The position numbers and the translations under genes were made by a program. Under the pieces are notes generated by a model. It worked only from the letters and a program-made list of their open reading frames with translations, searched no databases and was not told the origin of the DNA. From the NCBI RefSeq assembly GCF_001956855.1, contig NZ_MTHD01000001.1, positions 843,936-907,935 of the forward strand: a stretch of 64,000 bases of DNA, given 5' to 3'. Source of the stretch: Azonexus hydrophilus. Its GTDB lineage: Bacteria > Pseudomonadota > Gammaproteobacteria > Burkholderiales > Rhodocyclaceae. The stretch's first letter is position 1, and each line of letters opens with the position of its first letter. Below, in pieces: positions 26,411-36,002 of this stretch.

Positions 26411-29400
26411 CTACTCCGGTTGATGGGCTGCCAACCATTCGTCAAGATGGTTCTCTAACAAGTAATGCTGTCTGACCCATTGGCGCAAGATTATTCCCTC
26501 ACGCTCACGCGCATCGGGGTCGTTGATCCTTTCGCGCAGGGCGTTGACCCAGGCATCGGTGGTGTTGGCGACACAATGGGCTGGGCTGTTCCGGTATGGG
26601 GTGATGTCGGTGCAGACCACAGGAATGCCGAGAGCCCCGTATTCCAGAAGGCGGAGATTGCTTTTGGCCTGATTGAAAGGAATCTGCTCGAGCGGTGCGA
26701 CCGCAATGTCCAGGTTGAGTGAGGCCAGTTTTGCTGGATAGGCGGCTAATTGCTCAAGACCATGGAATTCAGTTATCAGGGGACGGATTTCATCCGGGCA
26801 CATGCCAAAGAAAACCCAGTCGGCTTCATGACGTGTACGTTCAATCACTTCCTTGAGTAGGGTGAGGTCAGCATAATGCCCGGATCCTCCCGCCCAGCCG
26901 ATCCTCGGTTTCTTGCTGGTACGCTTGCGACTGACAAGAGGGAGCCACAATGCGCTTTCCAGCCGGTTTGGAACGACAAGGATGTCCTTACTCAGTCCTG
27001 CATAAATCTCGGCCAGGAAGTCCGTGCTCACCACCAGTCGGTCGCAACGTTCGAGGGCGAATTTCAGCCTGCCCGCGCTGTTGACCGGGAAATTCTTCTG
27101 GAAATGGCTGTTCTCCGCCATGCGGGTGATCAGATCGTCCAGGGCGTAAACGGTAAACGGGCGATTTGGCAGTCTTCGCCAGTTTTCCAGTGCTGCAAGA
27201 TGGTGCTCGTGGATGTAGTTTTGCACAATCACGGTATCTGCGGACAGGCGCGCCAGTTCAGCCATGCTGAGTTCGTCGCGCGGGCTGCTGCCCATCGGCC
27301 ACACGCACTGTGCGACCCTGCCGGCATTCACGAGGGCCTGGAGTGGGGACGTAATCCGATAAGTGGCTTGCGCGCCGGTGATTGGCCTGGCAAAAATCCG
27401 ATATGCCTGATCGGGCAGGTGGCGCCACTGCGGCAGGTAATCCGTTTCAGGGACGATTTGTTCACTGTGCAGTGACAGGTTCGGGTTCCAGAACGGGTCT
27501 GCGGGAAAAGCCGCCAGCCAGCGCTGATTGAATAGTCGTTCCCCCTGAGCCTTTGCTAGCTTCCTGTGGGTGTGGCGTTCGAAATCAGCCTCGATATCAA
27601 GAGGGGGCGTGTCACAATCGACGACCGTGGCTAATGGCTGGCAAAGCAAACGATGCCCGGCTGCCAGCTGCTTGAGGCAAAAATCAGCCCAAGCAAAATT
27701 CGGATCGGGCAGGTTTGTGTCTATGCCATCTAGTGCATCAAATGCTGCTTTGTTGAGCAGAGCGCAAGCATTCGATACTGAACTGACATCGCGGGCGACC
27801 TGGAGATAGTCAAGGTAGCCGTTGTCCTTCAGCGTCGCTTCATTGGCGTAAGGGGAAGTAAGCGTCCCTCGTAGGCCAAGAACCTGCCCAACACTTCTTA
27901 TGTGTGCATCGCCAGCGCGAATGACGCGGGGGGCGACTACCGCGATGTTGCATTGGAGTGCGGTACGAACCAGTTCTTCCAGCCATTCTGGTTGAATGAT
28001 GACGATATCCTCCCGGATGGCTGCCAGGAACTCTCCGGAGAAAATTCGAACTGCGCGATTGCATTGTGCTGAAAGATCATCGGCCTCTGACCGATCAACG
28101 ACGGTAAGCTGGAATCGGCTTCCATCCTGTTGCTGTGCAATCCACTCGGCAAGGAATCGGTCAGATTTTTCCTCCGGAGAAAGCTGGAGCAGAATTTCAA
28201 AATCAGGGTAGCCCGTTTTCTGGGTGATGCTTTCTAGGCAGCGGCGAAGTAGATCGGGTTGGTTACTGGACAATACGGCAATCGCAACCCGGGGCGTTCT
28301 GCTGAGCGGATACCGGATGCGCCAGGATTTTTCCGTGGCGGCAAGAATCTCGCTGCCAGGGGTGTTTTTGGCGAGATGCTGGTAGAGCGCCAGTAGGCAG
28401 GCGTCGGTGTTGGTGGGAAAGGTGTCGGGATAGCTGATCAGGGCGTCAGGAATGTGTTTGATCGAAGACCAGCCAAATTTATCGGTTATTTGCAGGAGTT
28501 GAGAAAACCACGGGCTGCCGTTACTTGTGCCACGACCTTGTACGACTACCCAGCTATCCCGGTGGATGCAAATTGGCCCGGCTAGATCCATGGATCGCAG
28601 GTGCTCGATATTAAGGCCCGGTTTTAATCGCAACTCGCTACAAATACCATCCGAGGTAATTGTGTAGTCATCTACAAAAAATGCACGGATGTCCGGGGCG
28701 CGATGAATTTCATCGGCCAGTCGCAATAGATACAGTGGGTCGAGAACGGCACCGGGCGGTAGTTCTACGATCCAGTCGCATCCCTCTCGCAAGCCGAGCG
28801 AGTGGATGAGTGCATCGGCCTGTTCTGTTGTCTCAATGGTGTGCCAACCAAAAAGGGAGTTTTCCTTAACAGCATCTGGTGCAGGAAGTGTGCTGATAAC
28901 GTCAAGCGACCAGTTGTCGTAAAGCTGCTGTGCGAGGCTGTCCAGTGTATCTGCAAGCTTTGGTATTTCACCTTGGTTCAGTCTGATCAGGAGGCTGAAT
29001 GATGTGGTGTTGCGTGAATTTGCGGTTGCTTGATGGCTTGTCGTGCCATAGTCCCACTCAGAAGCTTTCCTTTTCTTCAGCCACTCCTGATTGCTTAGGG
29101 GAGAGGAGAGATTGATTGAAGTGTCTGTTTTCCTCGCTGAAGCTTTGCTTGCAGGTTGGCTAAGAATCTGGTCGTAGAATGCGGCCAGTGTGGATGCTTT
29201 TTTCTGCCGGTCTTCCTTGTCCAGGAGCCAGAACCCCAAGAGCATGTCCTGTGGTGCGTTGTTGCCTAGGCTCTCTTTGTTTGGGAGAGGTTGGTCCTGG
29301 GTTGTTTGAATAAACCTTTCGACTTGCCACCAGTAGTAATTAAACTGATCGGGCGTGAATGTTCGGTAAAGAGAGATTTCTGCTTTTGCGATCGCCAGTG

Positions 29401-30820
29401 CGTATTGAGTGCTGGCCAATTCAATCCCGGGATTCTGGAAAATGCGGGGGTCGCCGTGATTATTCCAGTATTCCGAAGGGACGATGATTACTGGGCAGCC
29501 GCAAGACAGGGCCTCCGGAATTATGCTGCTCAATTCGTAACAATAAAGTGCCTCAGCTGTTCTCAGGATGTCTGCGATATTCTCTGGTGTTAATGATTTT
29601 TCCTGACCTAGACTTATTGCTTCACCAGTTATTTCCGGGCATAAAGGAGCGCCAGACAAATAATATTTGTTTGCATAATAATAACGGCCGCTTCGAGCTT
29701 GATCGTGGCGGTTGTTTTCGTTGTTGAATATTTCGCCATCAATAGTCGGGAGGTTGAGAATTTTTCCATTCACTCCCTCTGGTAGGCACCACCTTGCGAA
29801 GTAAAATATTTCCTCTGCAGGGTTGAAGTCGGTGTCGCCGCCAAGATGCCCGGGGCGATTGAGCAGCCAGCGTGCTACCCCTGGAATGGACAGCGGATTG
29901 CCTTTGACCACCTCCGGGTAAACTACGATTGGGTGTTTGCCTGCAAGGTAGTGTTTGTGAACGATTTCGCTGGTGAGTGGTGGAGTTTGCAGGCGTTCAT
30001 TGAGTTCGCTTGCATGTACGATGTAGGCCTCTTCACCGAGTTGCTTCAAGGCATGGCAGAGGTAGTGCAGGCAGCGTATTCCGGCTGATGAATGGCGGTA
30101 GTCTTGAGCCGAGATGTAGTAAGGCCGGCGGCGTGTCCCGAAGAAACTCAGCCCCTTCGATAGTGGCGTCGGCGATGCCGGTAGATCGTCCATGTGGTAG
30201 CCGAGTGCCAATTGCTCATCGCCGAGAAATATCCGGAACAGATTACTGGTCTGAACGTCGAAATACTGTCGGTAGCCACCAGGGAGTTGGGTGCTCTCGT
30301 GGAGAGCCTGCAAGCTCTGGCTATGTCGTTCGATGGCTTGGGCCAGTAGCGTTCGGTCGATCTCCAGCCCGAAATGGAGCAGCGTCTTTTCCAGCGTGCC
30401 TCGCGGGTCTGCAACGAGTTCTTCGTAACGGATGGAAACCCCTCTGCATTCTCGCTGCAAGCGGATCAGTGGCGGTACCACAATCCTGAGATTGTGTGAA
30501 ATAACCATCTCGATCGCATCTTCTAGCTGGTAGCCCACTGGTACTGTTGGCTCTCCCGCTTTGATCATGGCCTGGGCGAAGAGAGGGATAATGTCACACA
30601 GATTACGGTATAGGAATATCCAGCCATTGTTACTGTCGTAGGCAGAGGATTCATTCTTCAAGTTGCCGGGGCTTTTTATTTTGTAGCATGGCTGACCTAC
30701 TTCCTTTGCGAATGTTGCTTCTGTTTCGTAACTATGTTCTGCAAGAACTTCACGCAACACTGCGTTGACAAAACCCTCTCCAGAGTATGGTAGTGGGCAT
30801 AAATTGATGTTTACAGACAT
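26411..30820 (-). CDS. Giant multidomain glycosyltransferase with N-terminal sulfotransferase-like domain
   Basis: 1469 residues, no membrane segment. Residues 1-210 resemble a sulfotransferase fold: a degenerate 5' loop (PYSGEGFVNAVL), KIKSPGN, YRNLCDII in place of YRDPRDV, and SIRYEELVADPRGTLEKTLLHFGLEID. Next comes a GT-B-like part (YCYELSSIIPEALSCGCPVIIVP). Two GT-A/GT2-like parts follow, the second with PRVAIAVLSSNQPDLLRRCL. The C-terminus is a GT4-like domain (KPRIGWAGGSGHYADL, SNLRLLEYGALGIPVVCTD). It sits directly upstream of fliC and downstream of the phosphoramidate genes, so it is the best candidate for decorating flagellin. The start ATG at 30820 is preferred over a TTG at 30835. 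Its acceptor is unknown. Confidence 0.8.
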   Translation of the reverse strand: MSVNINLCPLPYSGEGFVNAVLREVLAEHSYETEATFAKEVGQPCYKIKSPGNLKNESSAYDSNNGWIFLYRNLCDIIPLFAQAMIKAGEPTVPVGYQLEDAIEMVISHNLRIVVPPLIRLQRECRGVSIRYEELVADPRGTLEKTLLHFGLEIDRTLLAQAIERHSQSLQALHESTQLPGGYRQYFDVQTSNLFRIFLGDEQLALGYHMDDLPASPTPLSKGLSFFGTRRRPYYISAQDYRHSSAGIRCLHYLCHALKQLGEEAYIVHASELNERLQTPPLTSEIVHKHYLAGKHPIVVYPEVVKGNPLSIPGVARWLLNRPGHLGGDTDFNPAEEIFYFARWCLPEGVNGKILNLPTIDGEIFNNENNRHDQARSGRYYYANKYYLSGAPLCPEITGEAISLGQEKSLTPENIADILRTAEALYCYELSSIIPEALSCGCPVIIVPSEYWNNHGDPRIFQNPGIELASTQYALAIAKAEISLYRTFTPDQFNYYWWQVERFIQTTQDQPLPNKESLGNNAPQDMLLGFWLLDKEDRQKKASTLAAFYDQILSQPASKASARKTDTSINLSSPLSNQEWLKKRKASEWDYGTTSHQATANSRNTTSFSLLIRLNQGEIPKLADTLDSLAQQLYDNWSLDVISTLPAPDAVKENSLFGWHTIETTEQADALIHSLGLREGCDWIVELPPGAVLDPLYLLRLADEIHRAPDIRAFFVDDYTITSDGICSELRLKPGLNIEHLRSMDLAGPICIHRDSWVVVQGRGTSNGSPWFSQLLQITDKFGWSSIKHIPDALISYPDTFPTNTDACLLALYQHLAKNTPGSEILAATEKSWRIRYPLSRTPRVAIAVLSSNQPDLLRRCLESITQKTGYPDFEILLQLSPEEKSDRFLAEWIAQQQDGSRFQLTVVDRSEADDLSAQCNRAVRIFSGEFLAAIREDIVIIQPEWLEELVRTALQCNIAVVAPRVIRAGDAHIRSVGQVLGLRGTLTSPYANEATLKDNGYLDYLQVARDVSSVSNACALLNKAAFDALDGIDTNLPDPNFAWADFCLKQLAAGHRLLCQPLATVVDCDTPPLDIEADFERHTHRKLAKAQGERLFNQRWLAAFPADPFWNPNLSLHSEQIVPETDYLPQWRHLPDQAYRIFARPITGAQATYRITSPLQALVNAGRVAQCVWPMGSSPRDELSMAELARLSADTVIVQNYIHEHHLAALENWRRLPNRPFTVYALDDLITRMAENSHFQKNFPVNSAGRLKFALERCDRLVVSTDFLAEIYAGLSKDILVVPNRLESALWLPLVSRKRTSKKPRIGWAGGSGHYADLTLLKEVIERTRHEADWVFFGMCPDEIRPLITEFHGLEQLAAYPAKLASLNLDIAVAPLEQIPFNQAKSNLRLLEYGALGIPVVCTDITPYRNSPAHCVANTTDAWVNALRERINDPDAREREGIILRQWVRQHYLLENHLDEWLAAHQPE

Positions 30821-30837
30821 GGTTCGGAAGCTCAATT

Positions 30838-31566
30838 CTATTTTTTTGGGGCTGCATACACACGGAGATCGTCAGGCGAGTCGATTTCGCCCCATTCGCC
30901 ATGGCACGGGATACTAGTTATTTTGACACCCGCATCAATCAGTTGCTGCAGGGTGCCGGTCATGTGCATACGGTCCCGCTGATCGGCTGTCATGGTTTCA
31001 CGAAGGGTCTTCATGGCTTGCCAGCCGGATGGTAAGACGCGTAGTAGTCCCATGTATTGCCCTTCAATTTCGAGTAGTGATTTCGGTTTGCCGCCAATTT
31101 CGATTACTTGTCGACCATCGATACCAAGACGGAAGGTTTCCGCGTCGTCGAGCGGATTGGCGAAGCGAGCTTGCCAGTGGGGAAGCCAGTTAGGGTCGTA
31201 AGTAATTGTTAGTATGGCATTGGGGGCTTCGATCAATGCGCGGACTGTTTCGGCAGTGTAGAAAATATCCGAGTAACTAACGATGCATGGCCCCTCCAAT
31301 AGCCAGTCTTCAGCGTAGGCGAGCGAGGACACCATATTCGTCTCCGCCCAACACGGGTTGTGGAATCTGGTGATGTGGGGCAGAGCTAGAAGTTCACTGC
31401 GGTATCCGGTGACGAGTGCTACTTCATCGATTCCGGCTGCTTGGAGTGCTGCAAGTTGCCAGTGCAAGAGCGGCTTGCCGTGCAATTCGACAAGGCACTT
31501 TGGGGTTTTGTCAGTGAGATTTTGCATCCGGCTGCCACGTCCAGCGGCGAGTATGATTGCTTTCAT
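30838..31566 (-). CDS. Nucleotidyltransferase, Cj1416-like (CTP:L-glutamine-phosphate cytidylyltransferase candidate)
   Basis: 242 residues starting MKAIILAAGRGSRM, the NTP-transferase signature loop, followed by TPKCLVELHGKPLLHWQL and CIVSYSDIFY (metal-binding Asp). It looks like the LicC/phosphocholine cytidylyltransferase-like group. In C. jejuni Cj1416 makes CDP-L-glutamine from CTP and L-glutamine phosphate. The neighbours here match Cj1415, Cj1417 and Cj1418, which is why I assign the same step. The ATG at 31566 begins exactly at the conserved motif. A 161-base gap upstream shows no clear promoter. Confidence 0.8.
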   Translation of the reverse strand: MKAIILAAGRGSRMQNLTDKTPKCLVELHGKPLLHWQLAALQAAGIDEVALVTGYRSELLALPHITRFHNPCWAETNMVSSLAYAEDWLLEGPCIVSYSDIFYTAETVRALIEAPNAILTITYDPNWLPHWQARFANPLDDAETFRLGIDGRQVIEIGGKPKSLLEIEGQYMGLLRVLPSGWQAMKTLRETMTADQRDRMHMTGTLQQLIDAGVKITSIPCHGEWGEIDSPDDLRVYAAPKK

Positions 31567-31727
31567 GTTTTTCCGGTTTTGCTGACTTTGTTCTGAGAGT
31601 ATGGTTGCGGTCCACTGTTGGATAAGCATGAAATATAGTATCCATGTGGGTTGTTATGGCGTATGGATTTTTCCTCTAGGCCATTAGCCTCAGGTATCTG
31701 GAATCACATCGTTTGTTTGCCTCGTTT

Positions 31728-32327
31728 TCAGTTGCTACCGAGTAGTTTCCTCAATCGGGTGATGTCATCATTCTCAAAGCTAGGTTCTCGTTCTGGATGC
31801 CACATCCATCCTTCCCAACATAGCTTCTCATGTCGAATGGCTTCGATCTCTCCATCGGTACTGCGCGCGAGAACATTGAATCCTATAGGGCATGTGGATA
31901 GCGCTAGCTTGTGATAACTGTTGACTTCTCGGACGATTTCACCATGGATGGTGTGGCGCGTCTTCACGTGCAACTTAACTGTTCGCAGTTTGACGCCTGC
32001 ACGAACCCCGATCATCTGCATTCCGCGACAGATTCCAAGAACTGGTAAATGGTTGTGCTCTGCATAATCCAAAAGACCATATTCTGTGAGGTCTCGAGAG
32101 TGACAGCTACCGATATCATTGCCGCCGGATAGAATGACTGCAGCCGGTGCAACAGCAGCAAGCCAGCGGGCTAATGTGTCAGGTTTAGGAAACAAACTAT
32201 TGGGAATAGGAACTGGGATGCAATCGGTATGAAGCAAAAATTCGATCAGTCTTTGATCTAAAGCATCGCGCTGTTCATTTTGGCCGGGGAATATGTCTAC
32301 TCGCTGACTGACGACAACTCTTTTCAT
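31728..32327 (-). CDS. Peptidase C26 / class I amidotransferase-like hydrolase, Cj1417-like
   Basis: 199 residues. The nucleophile elbow GICRGMQMI has Cys100, and the catalytic pair lies in MWHPERE (His177, Glu179). The fold is that of gamma-glutamyl hydrolases. The C. jejuni homologue Cj1417 removes glutamate from CDP-L-glutamine to leave cytidine diphosphoramidate. The ATG overlaps the stop of the glutamine-kinase gene (ATGA), so the two are coupled. A 199-residue single domain argues against an amidotransferase subunit of a larger synthase. Confidence 0.83.
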   Translation of the reverse strand: MKRVVVSQRVDIFPGQNEQRDALDQRLIEFLLHTDCIPVPIPNSLFPKPDTLARWLAAVAPAAVILSGGNDIGSCHSRDLTEYGLLDYAEHNHLPVLGICRGMQMIGVRAGVKLRTVKLHVKTRHTIHGEIVREVNSYHKLALSTCPIGFNVLARSTDGEIEAIRHEKLCWEGWMWHPEREPSFENDDITRLRKLLGSN

Positions 32328-34639
32328 GTCAATATTTCTACCCGTCGTCCGACGCAATCTAAGTGTAGGCGATGAGAACACGACCAGCGGCGATATAAAA
32401 CCTCTCCCGCACCAATCACGGCAGGTAGTCCCAACTCACCAGAACGAATTGCCATGTGTGAATTGGCTCCTCCCCAGGCAGTAATAAGACCTGCAATGGG
32501 ATGGGAAAATAGCCAGTCGAACCCCGGGTCGGCATTAGGTATACAAACGATCGCTCCCTGCAGTCGCTCAAGCTCGTTGAGCCCAACTACTGGTGCGGTA
32601 ACCTGCTTTTGTGTGATGAAATTCGGCTCCGTTTCTGGCCACTCGAAAGCCCATACATCCGTTGGCTTGGAGATTAATGGGGGTAAAGAAATTTTCAGCG
32701 TTTCCGCATATCGCGCCTTCCCCTGCTCGATGCTGCGAAAAAGCACATCTCGTGTATCAGCTGCCGCAACATGCAGTTCCTTAAATACAGCAATATCACA
32801 GTAAGCCAAATCTTCGCGTGTGAAGCCCCATTGCGCACCGTATTCGGTGATCAGCGCCAGTACATCCGACAGATTGTGCGTGAAATGGAACTTCGAAAAC
32901 TCCCTGAGCTCAATACCCGCCTGCAAGAAGTCAAACAAACTCACTGGGTTGGGCTGCAAACCATGTGTTTCGAGAAGTTTTACCACCTCGCGCATCTGCG
33001 GCAAAGTCACAGAGAAAGGGGGAACTGGCTCTATTGCAGGTGTCTCTTGGCTCCAGTCGAAATACATTTCCGGCGCCTCGTCGTAGCGTGGAGAGAGAAT
33101 GTCGTAAGTGCCCGGGCGCAAATGGCCGTACTTAGAGAGGAAAGTGCTTCGATCCAAGTTTGCTCGATCACGCACCAATTGCCCGCTGACTGTAGAAACA
33201 CCACCAAGGAAAGTTTCATAGTCGGTTTGCGAGAAAACGCCCACAGCCACCAGCGACTTCAGCATCTGTACTGCAACGAAACCCACGCGAGCCAGGCCGG
33301 CAAAGGGTAAGGTGCCATAGCGTTTTGCATCTTCGAGCAACCAGTAAATCAGTTCCAGTGGATCAGCGTTGGATGCCAGCAACTTCTTCCTGCGGGTGTT
33401 CAAGATTTCCAGTTTGGCTGCATCCTCACGCCAAAGGCCATCCTTAGGATGGACAATGCGATTGGTAAGTTGCCGCAAACTGTCAGCAATCGCCCCGCGT
33501 TCCCTCACAGAGAATCCTGCCGCCGCTAAACGTTCCAGTCTCTGAGGCAAATCCAAGGTATAGCAGGAAAAAACAATTTCAAATTCAACCTTGTCGTGTA
33601 GCATCGGTTCGGCAAGTAGGCGGTCTATGTAGTGATCTACCAATCGCCCGGCCAGTCCTTCGTTCAGGTCGGCGGGAACGAAGGAGTTAAAAGACAAGCG
33701 TACATCAATGTACGGAAGACCGAAGAAGTGCGGCATTAATGGAAAACTACGCAGATTTCGGTAGCCGTAGTTGTGGCGCTGATATGCCCATATCGTATCA
33801 GTAATTAGTTCTCGATAAAGCGATAGCGCCAGCGGTTTTGGTCGAATGCCAACTATTTCTGCTGGGTTCCAGTCAGGCATTACGCCGTAAACGGTGCGCC
33901 GCCCCATCAGGAAAGGATGCGACTGCATTCCCCGTGTTATTTTGTCCTGTATGTGTTGCAGCCGTTGGGCTTGCACGGAGGGGGGGAGCGATATATGGGG
34001 CAGGGTCAGTGACCGAGCCTGTAGCAGCCACAGAGTTTCAATGTCTTTCTCGTGGGTTACAGCAAACTCACAGTCCACCGGTATATCACCGAATAAAACG
34101 AGCAGTTCTTCTAGTAAGGTCACCACCCCTACAAAAATTGCCGGTGGTGGGAGAGGTGACTGTGCCGCTTGCTGCCAGGTGCGTCCACCCATTCCGCCTG
34201 TAACGACAGTCGTATCGCTACCCTCAGCCCAATTCACCACACGATAGGGGGCGCAGGTGTTCGGGTCGTGTGAAAAAGCCACTCCGGAACGAACAACGTT
34301 TTGCAACATTGGTTGAATCAACACTTCGTCGTCAGCAACCGCTTCTCCATACGAAGCGATAACCTGTTCTATGGCTTTTTCCAACCCATCTGCGTAAATA
34401 TTGGGTAGCGTCAAGAATTCGCCAGCTCTAGATGCTCCCGCTCTGTCCTCGCGCTGACAACTGGAACGCACAATCCATGGCCCAGCACCGATGTCGGGAA
34501 GTACCCTATCAATGCACCTCCCACGATCAGCCCTCCAAGTAGCAACCGTAAACGTTATCAGTGGGGCAATATGTGCCGAATCTAATTTTCCAAGCAACAG
34601 TGATAGCGTGCCGGCCTTGGTGGTGAACGTTAGAGGCAT
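32324..34639 (-). CDS. PEP-synthase-like kinase, Cj1418-like (L-glutamine kinase candidate)
   Basis: 771 residues. The N-terminus is a pyruvate phosphate dikinase-type ATP-binding domain (WIVRSSCQREDRAGASRAGEF, VLIQPMLQN, GVAFSHDP). The C-terminus is a PEP-utiliser-type swivelling domain with GLITAWGGANSHMAIRSGELGLPAVIG, where the phospho-carrier His is about residue 728. The usual PEP/pyruvate TIM barrel is absent, and a long unique helical middle replaces it. This layout is that of C. jejuni Cj1418, which phosphorylates the amide nitrogen of L-glutamine. The ATG at 34639 is six bases inside a TTG alternative. Confidence 0.83.
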   Translation of the reverse strand: MPLTFTTKAGTLSLLLGKLDSAHIAPLITFTVATWRADRGRCIDRVLPDIGAGPWIVRSSCQREDRAGASRAGEFLTLPNIYADGLEKAIEQVIASYGEAVADDEVLIQPMLQNVVRSGVAFSHDPNTCAPYRVVNWAEGSDTTVVTGGMGGRTWQQAAQSPLPPPAIFVGVVTLLEELLVLFGDIPVDCEFAVTHEKDIETLWLLQARSLTLPHISLPPSVQAQRLQHIQDKITRGMQSHPFLMGRRTVYGVMPDWNPAEIVGIRPKPLALSLYRELITDTIWAYQRHNYGYRNLRSFPLMPHFFGLPYIDVRLSFNSFVPADLNEGLAGRLVDHYIDRLLAEPMLHDKVEFEIVFSCYTLDLPQRLERLAAAGFSVRERGAIADSLRQLTNRIVHPKDGLWREDAAKLEILNTRRKKLLASNADPLELIYWLLEDAKRYGTLPFAGLARVGFVAVQMLKSLVAVGVFSQTDYETFLGGVSTVSGQLVRDRANLDRSTFLSKYGHLRPGTYDILSPRYDEAPEMYFDWSQETPAIEPVPPFSVTLPQMREVVKLLETHGLQPNPVSLFDFLQAGIELREFSKFHFTHNLSDVLALITEYGAQWGFTREDLAYCDIAVFKELHVAAADTRDVLFRSIEQGKARYAETLKISLPPLISKPTDVWAFEWPETEPNFITQKQVTAPVVGLNELERLQGAIVCIPNADPGFDWLFSHPIAGLITAWGGANSHMAIRSGELGLPAVIGAGEVLYRRWSCSHRLHLDCVGRRVEILT

Positions 34640-34645
34640 CGCCAA

Positions 34646-35428
34646 TTAGCCCATGCGACGTGCGGACCAAGCACGAGTCAGATAGGTTGCCTCAATTACA
34701 TTTAACCCGGCGATTTGCTGCTCTACAAATTTCAGGAATGCTTCAAATTTCTGTGGGCCAAGTTGCACCCTGAGATCATTTACTGAACGCCAAGCGCCGA
34801 GATAACGTTCAGTTGTCATTGCGATGACGTGACGTCCCTCAAGATAGACGACATCGTCGAAATAAGGAGAACGCCAAAGTTGTTCAGTCAATATTTCTGT
34901 AAGGCCTGATCGACCGGAAGAAACCCGTTTAATGTTCGGTTGCAACATGCCAAGATAGGCTTCTATTGTGACTAATAGTGGGTTGGTCTCAATTAAACGA
35001 GGGTTCCAGAGTGCTGTGAAACGTCCTCCCGGCCGCAATAGCCGTTGAAACTCCTTTGTTGCTTTATTAAAATCAGCCCAATGGAAGCTAGATGCCATTG
35101 ATAGCCAATCACAACAAGCATCTGGCAGTCCTGTTTGTTCTGCACTACCTGCTAGCCATTGCACACCAGTGCCGATACTATCAGCTAGGCCGTTGGCTCG
35201 CATGTCATCATTGGGCTCCACGGCGATAACTGAATTTACGCCTTTGCGGTAAACCATGCGCGTCCAAATGCCGGTGCCAGCGCCAACGTCTACAAAATCG
35301 ATGTCAACACTTGGCTTATTAAGCAAACCGAGTAGTGCATTGAGAATCGATGGGCAGTAATCTGGCCGATGTTGGGAGTAATCTTTGGCGAGTCCTGTGA
35401 AGTCCCCCGCCTTGAGTGTTGGCATCAT
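34646..35428 (-). CDS. SAM-dependent class I methyltransferase
   Basis: 260 residues. SAM-binding motif I is FVDVGAGTGIWTRMV, followed by an acidic residue in VIAVEPNDDM; SSFHWADFNKATKEFQRLLRPGGRF is the Methyltransf_11-type motif. It lies between the glutamine-kinase-like and CysC-like genes, where C. jejuni has the uncharacterised methyltransferases Cj1419 and Cj1420. I infer it may add the O-methyl group of a methyl phosphoramidate; small-molecule or sugar O-methylation is the alternative. Confidence 0.8.
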   Translation of the reverse strand: MMPTLKAGDFTGLAKDYSQHRPDYCPSILNALLGLLNKPSVDIDFVDVGAGTGIWTRMVYRKGVNSVIAVEPNDDMRANGLADSIGTGVQWLAGSAEQTGLPDACCDWLSMASSFHWADFNKATKEFQRLLRPGGRFTALWNPRLIETNPLLVTIEAYLGMLQPNIKRVSSGRSGLTEILTEQLWRSPYFDDVVYLEGRHVIAMTTERYLGAWRSVNDLRVQLGPQKFEAFLKFVEQQIAGLNVIEATYLTRAWSARRMG

Positions 35429-35429
35429 C

Positions 35430-35996
35430 TCATTCGCCTATCTTTAATGACTTCATCAAACTATCTGCTAACTGCTGCGGTGTTTCCCAAGGGGAGAACT
35501 CCGCGACCCAGTTAGCGTTCTTTGGCTCGTCAATGAATAAATCTAAACCGGCTACATTGGAGAGTTCCCCCTCATCGAAGCGGCGGTATATTCCCTTTGG
35601 ATCCCGTCGACGCAACTCCTCCAAGGGGACTTTAAGATAGACCTCAAAGTAGCCAGGTAAATTCTTACGGTTCCAATCATGTACTTCGCGAAATAGTGAA
35701 ATGGTCGCGATTACCACCGTAATCCCTTGTGAAGAAATAATCCGGCACAAATTTGCATATTGCATTGCAAGCTCTAAGCGGCCTTCGCGCCCATGGTTTC
35801 GTGCATTAGTAGCAGCAGCGCCAAAGACATCGCGTAACTCATCACCATCCAGTTGAATTACTGCCTTGCCCTCAGCGCGGAGTCGGGGCACAAGCTCACT
35901 GGCAAGCGAAGACTTACCCGCACCGGAAAGGCCCGTGATCCATATAACTTTGCTGGCTTCCTCAAACAACTTCTTGCCAGATAATTGCAGGCTCAT
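35430..35996 (-). CDS. CysC-family kinase, Cj1415-like (cytidine diphosphoramidate kinase candidate)
   Basis: 188 residues with Walker A GLSGAGKSS (22-30) and LDGDELRDVFG. It looks like adenylylsulfate kinase, but no cysD, cysN or other sulfate-activation gene is nearby. The second half (ISLFREVHDWNRKNLPGYFEVYLKVPLEELRRRDPKGIY) lacks the FTGIDDPYE-type segment I expect in true APS kinases. In C. jejuni the CysC-like Cj1415 phosphorylates the 3' hydroxyl of cytidine diphosphoramidate. Given its four neighbours I prefer that role. True PAPS synthesis cannot be excluded because a sulfotransferase-like domain is encoded nearby. Confidence 0.8.
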   Translation of the reverse strand: MSLQLSGKKLFEEASKVIWITGLSGAGKSSLASELVPRLRAEGKAVIQLDGDELRDVFGAAATNARNHGREGRLELAMQYANLCRIISSQGITVVIATISLFREVHDWNRKNLPGYFEVYLKVPLEELRRRDPKGIYRRFDEGELSNVAGLDLFIDEPKNANWVAEFSPWETPQQLADSLMKSLKIGE

Positions 35997-36002
35997 TTTT
36001 AT

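Noticed and set aside
35430..35996. Simple annotation as adenylylsulfate kinase CysC of sulfate assimilation
   Set aside because: No cysD, cysN or cysH neighbours, the APS-kinase C-terminal segment is altered, and all flanking genes fit the phosphoramidate pathway.
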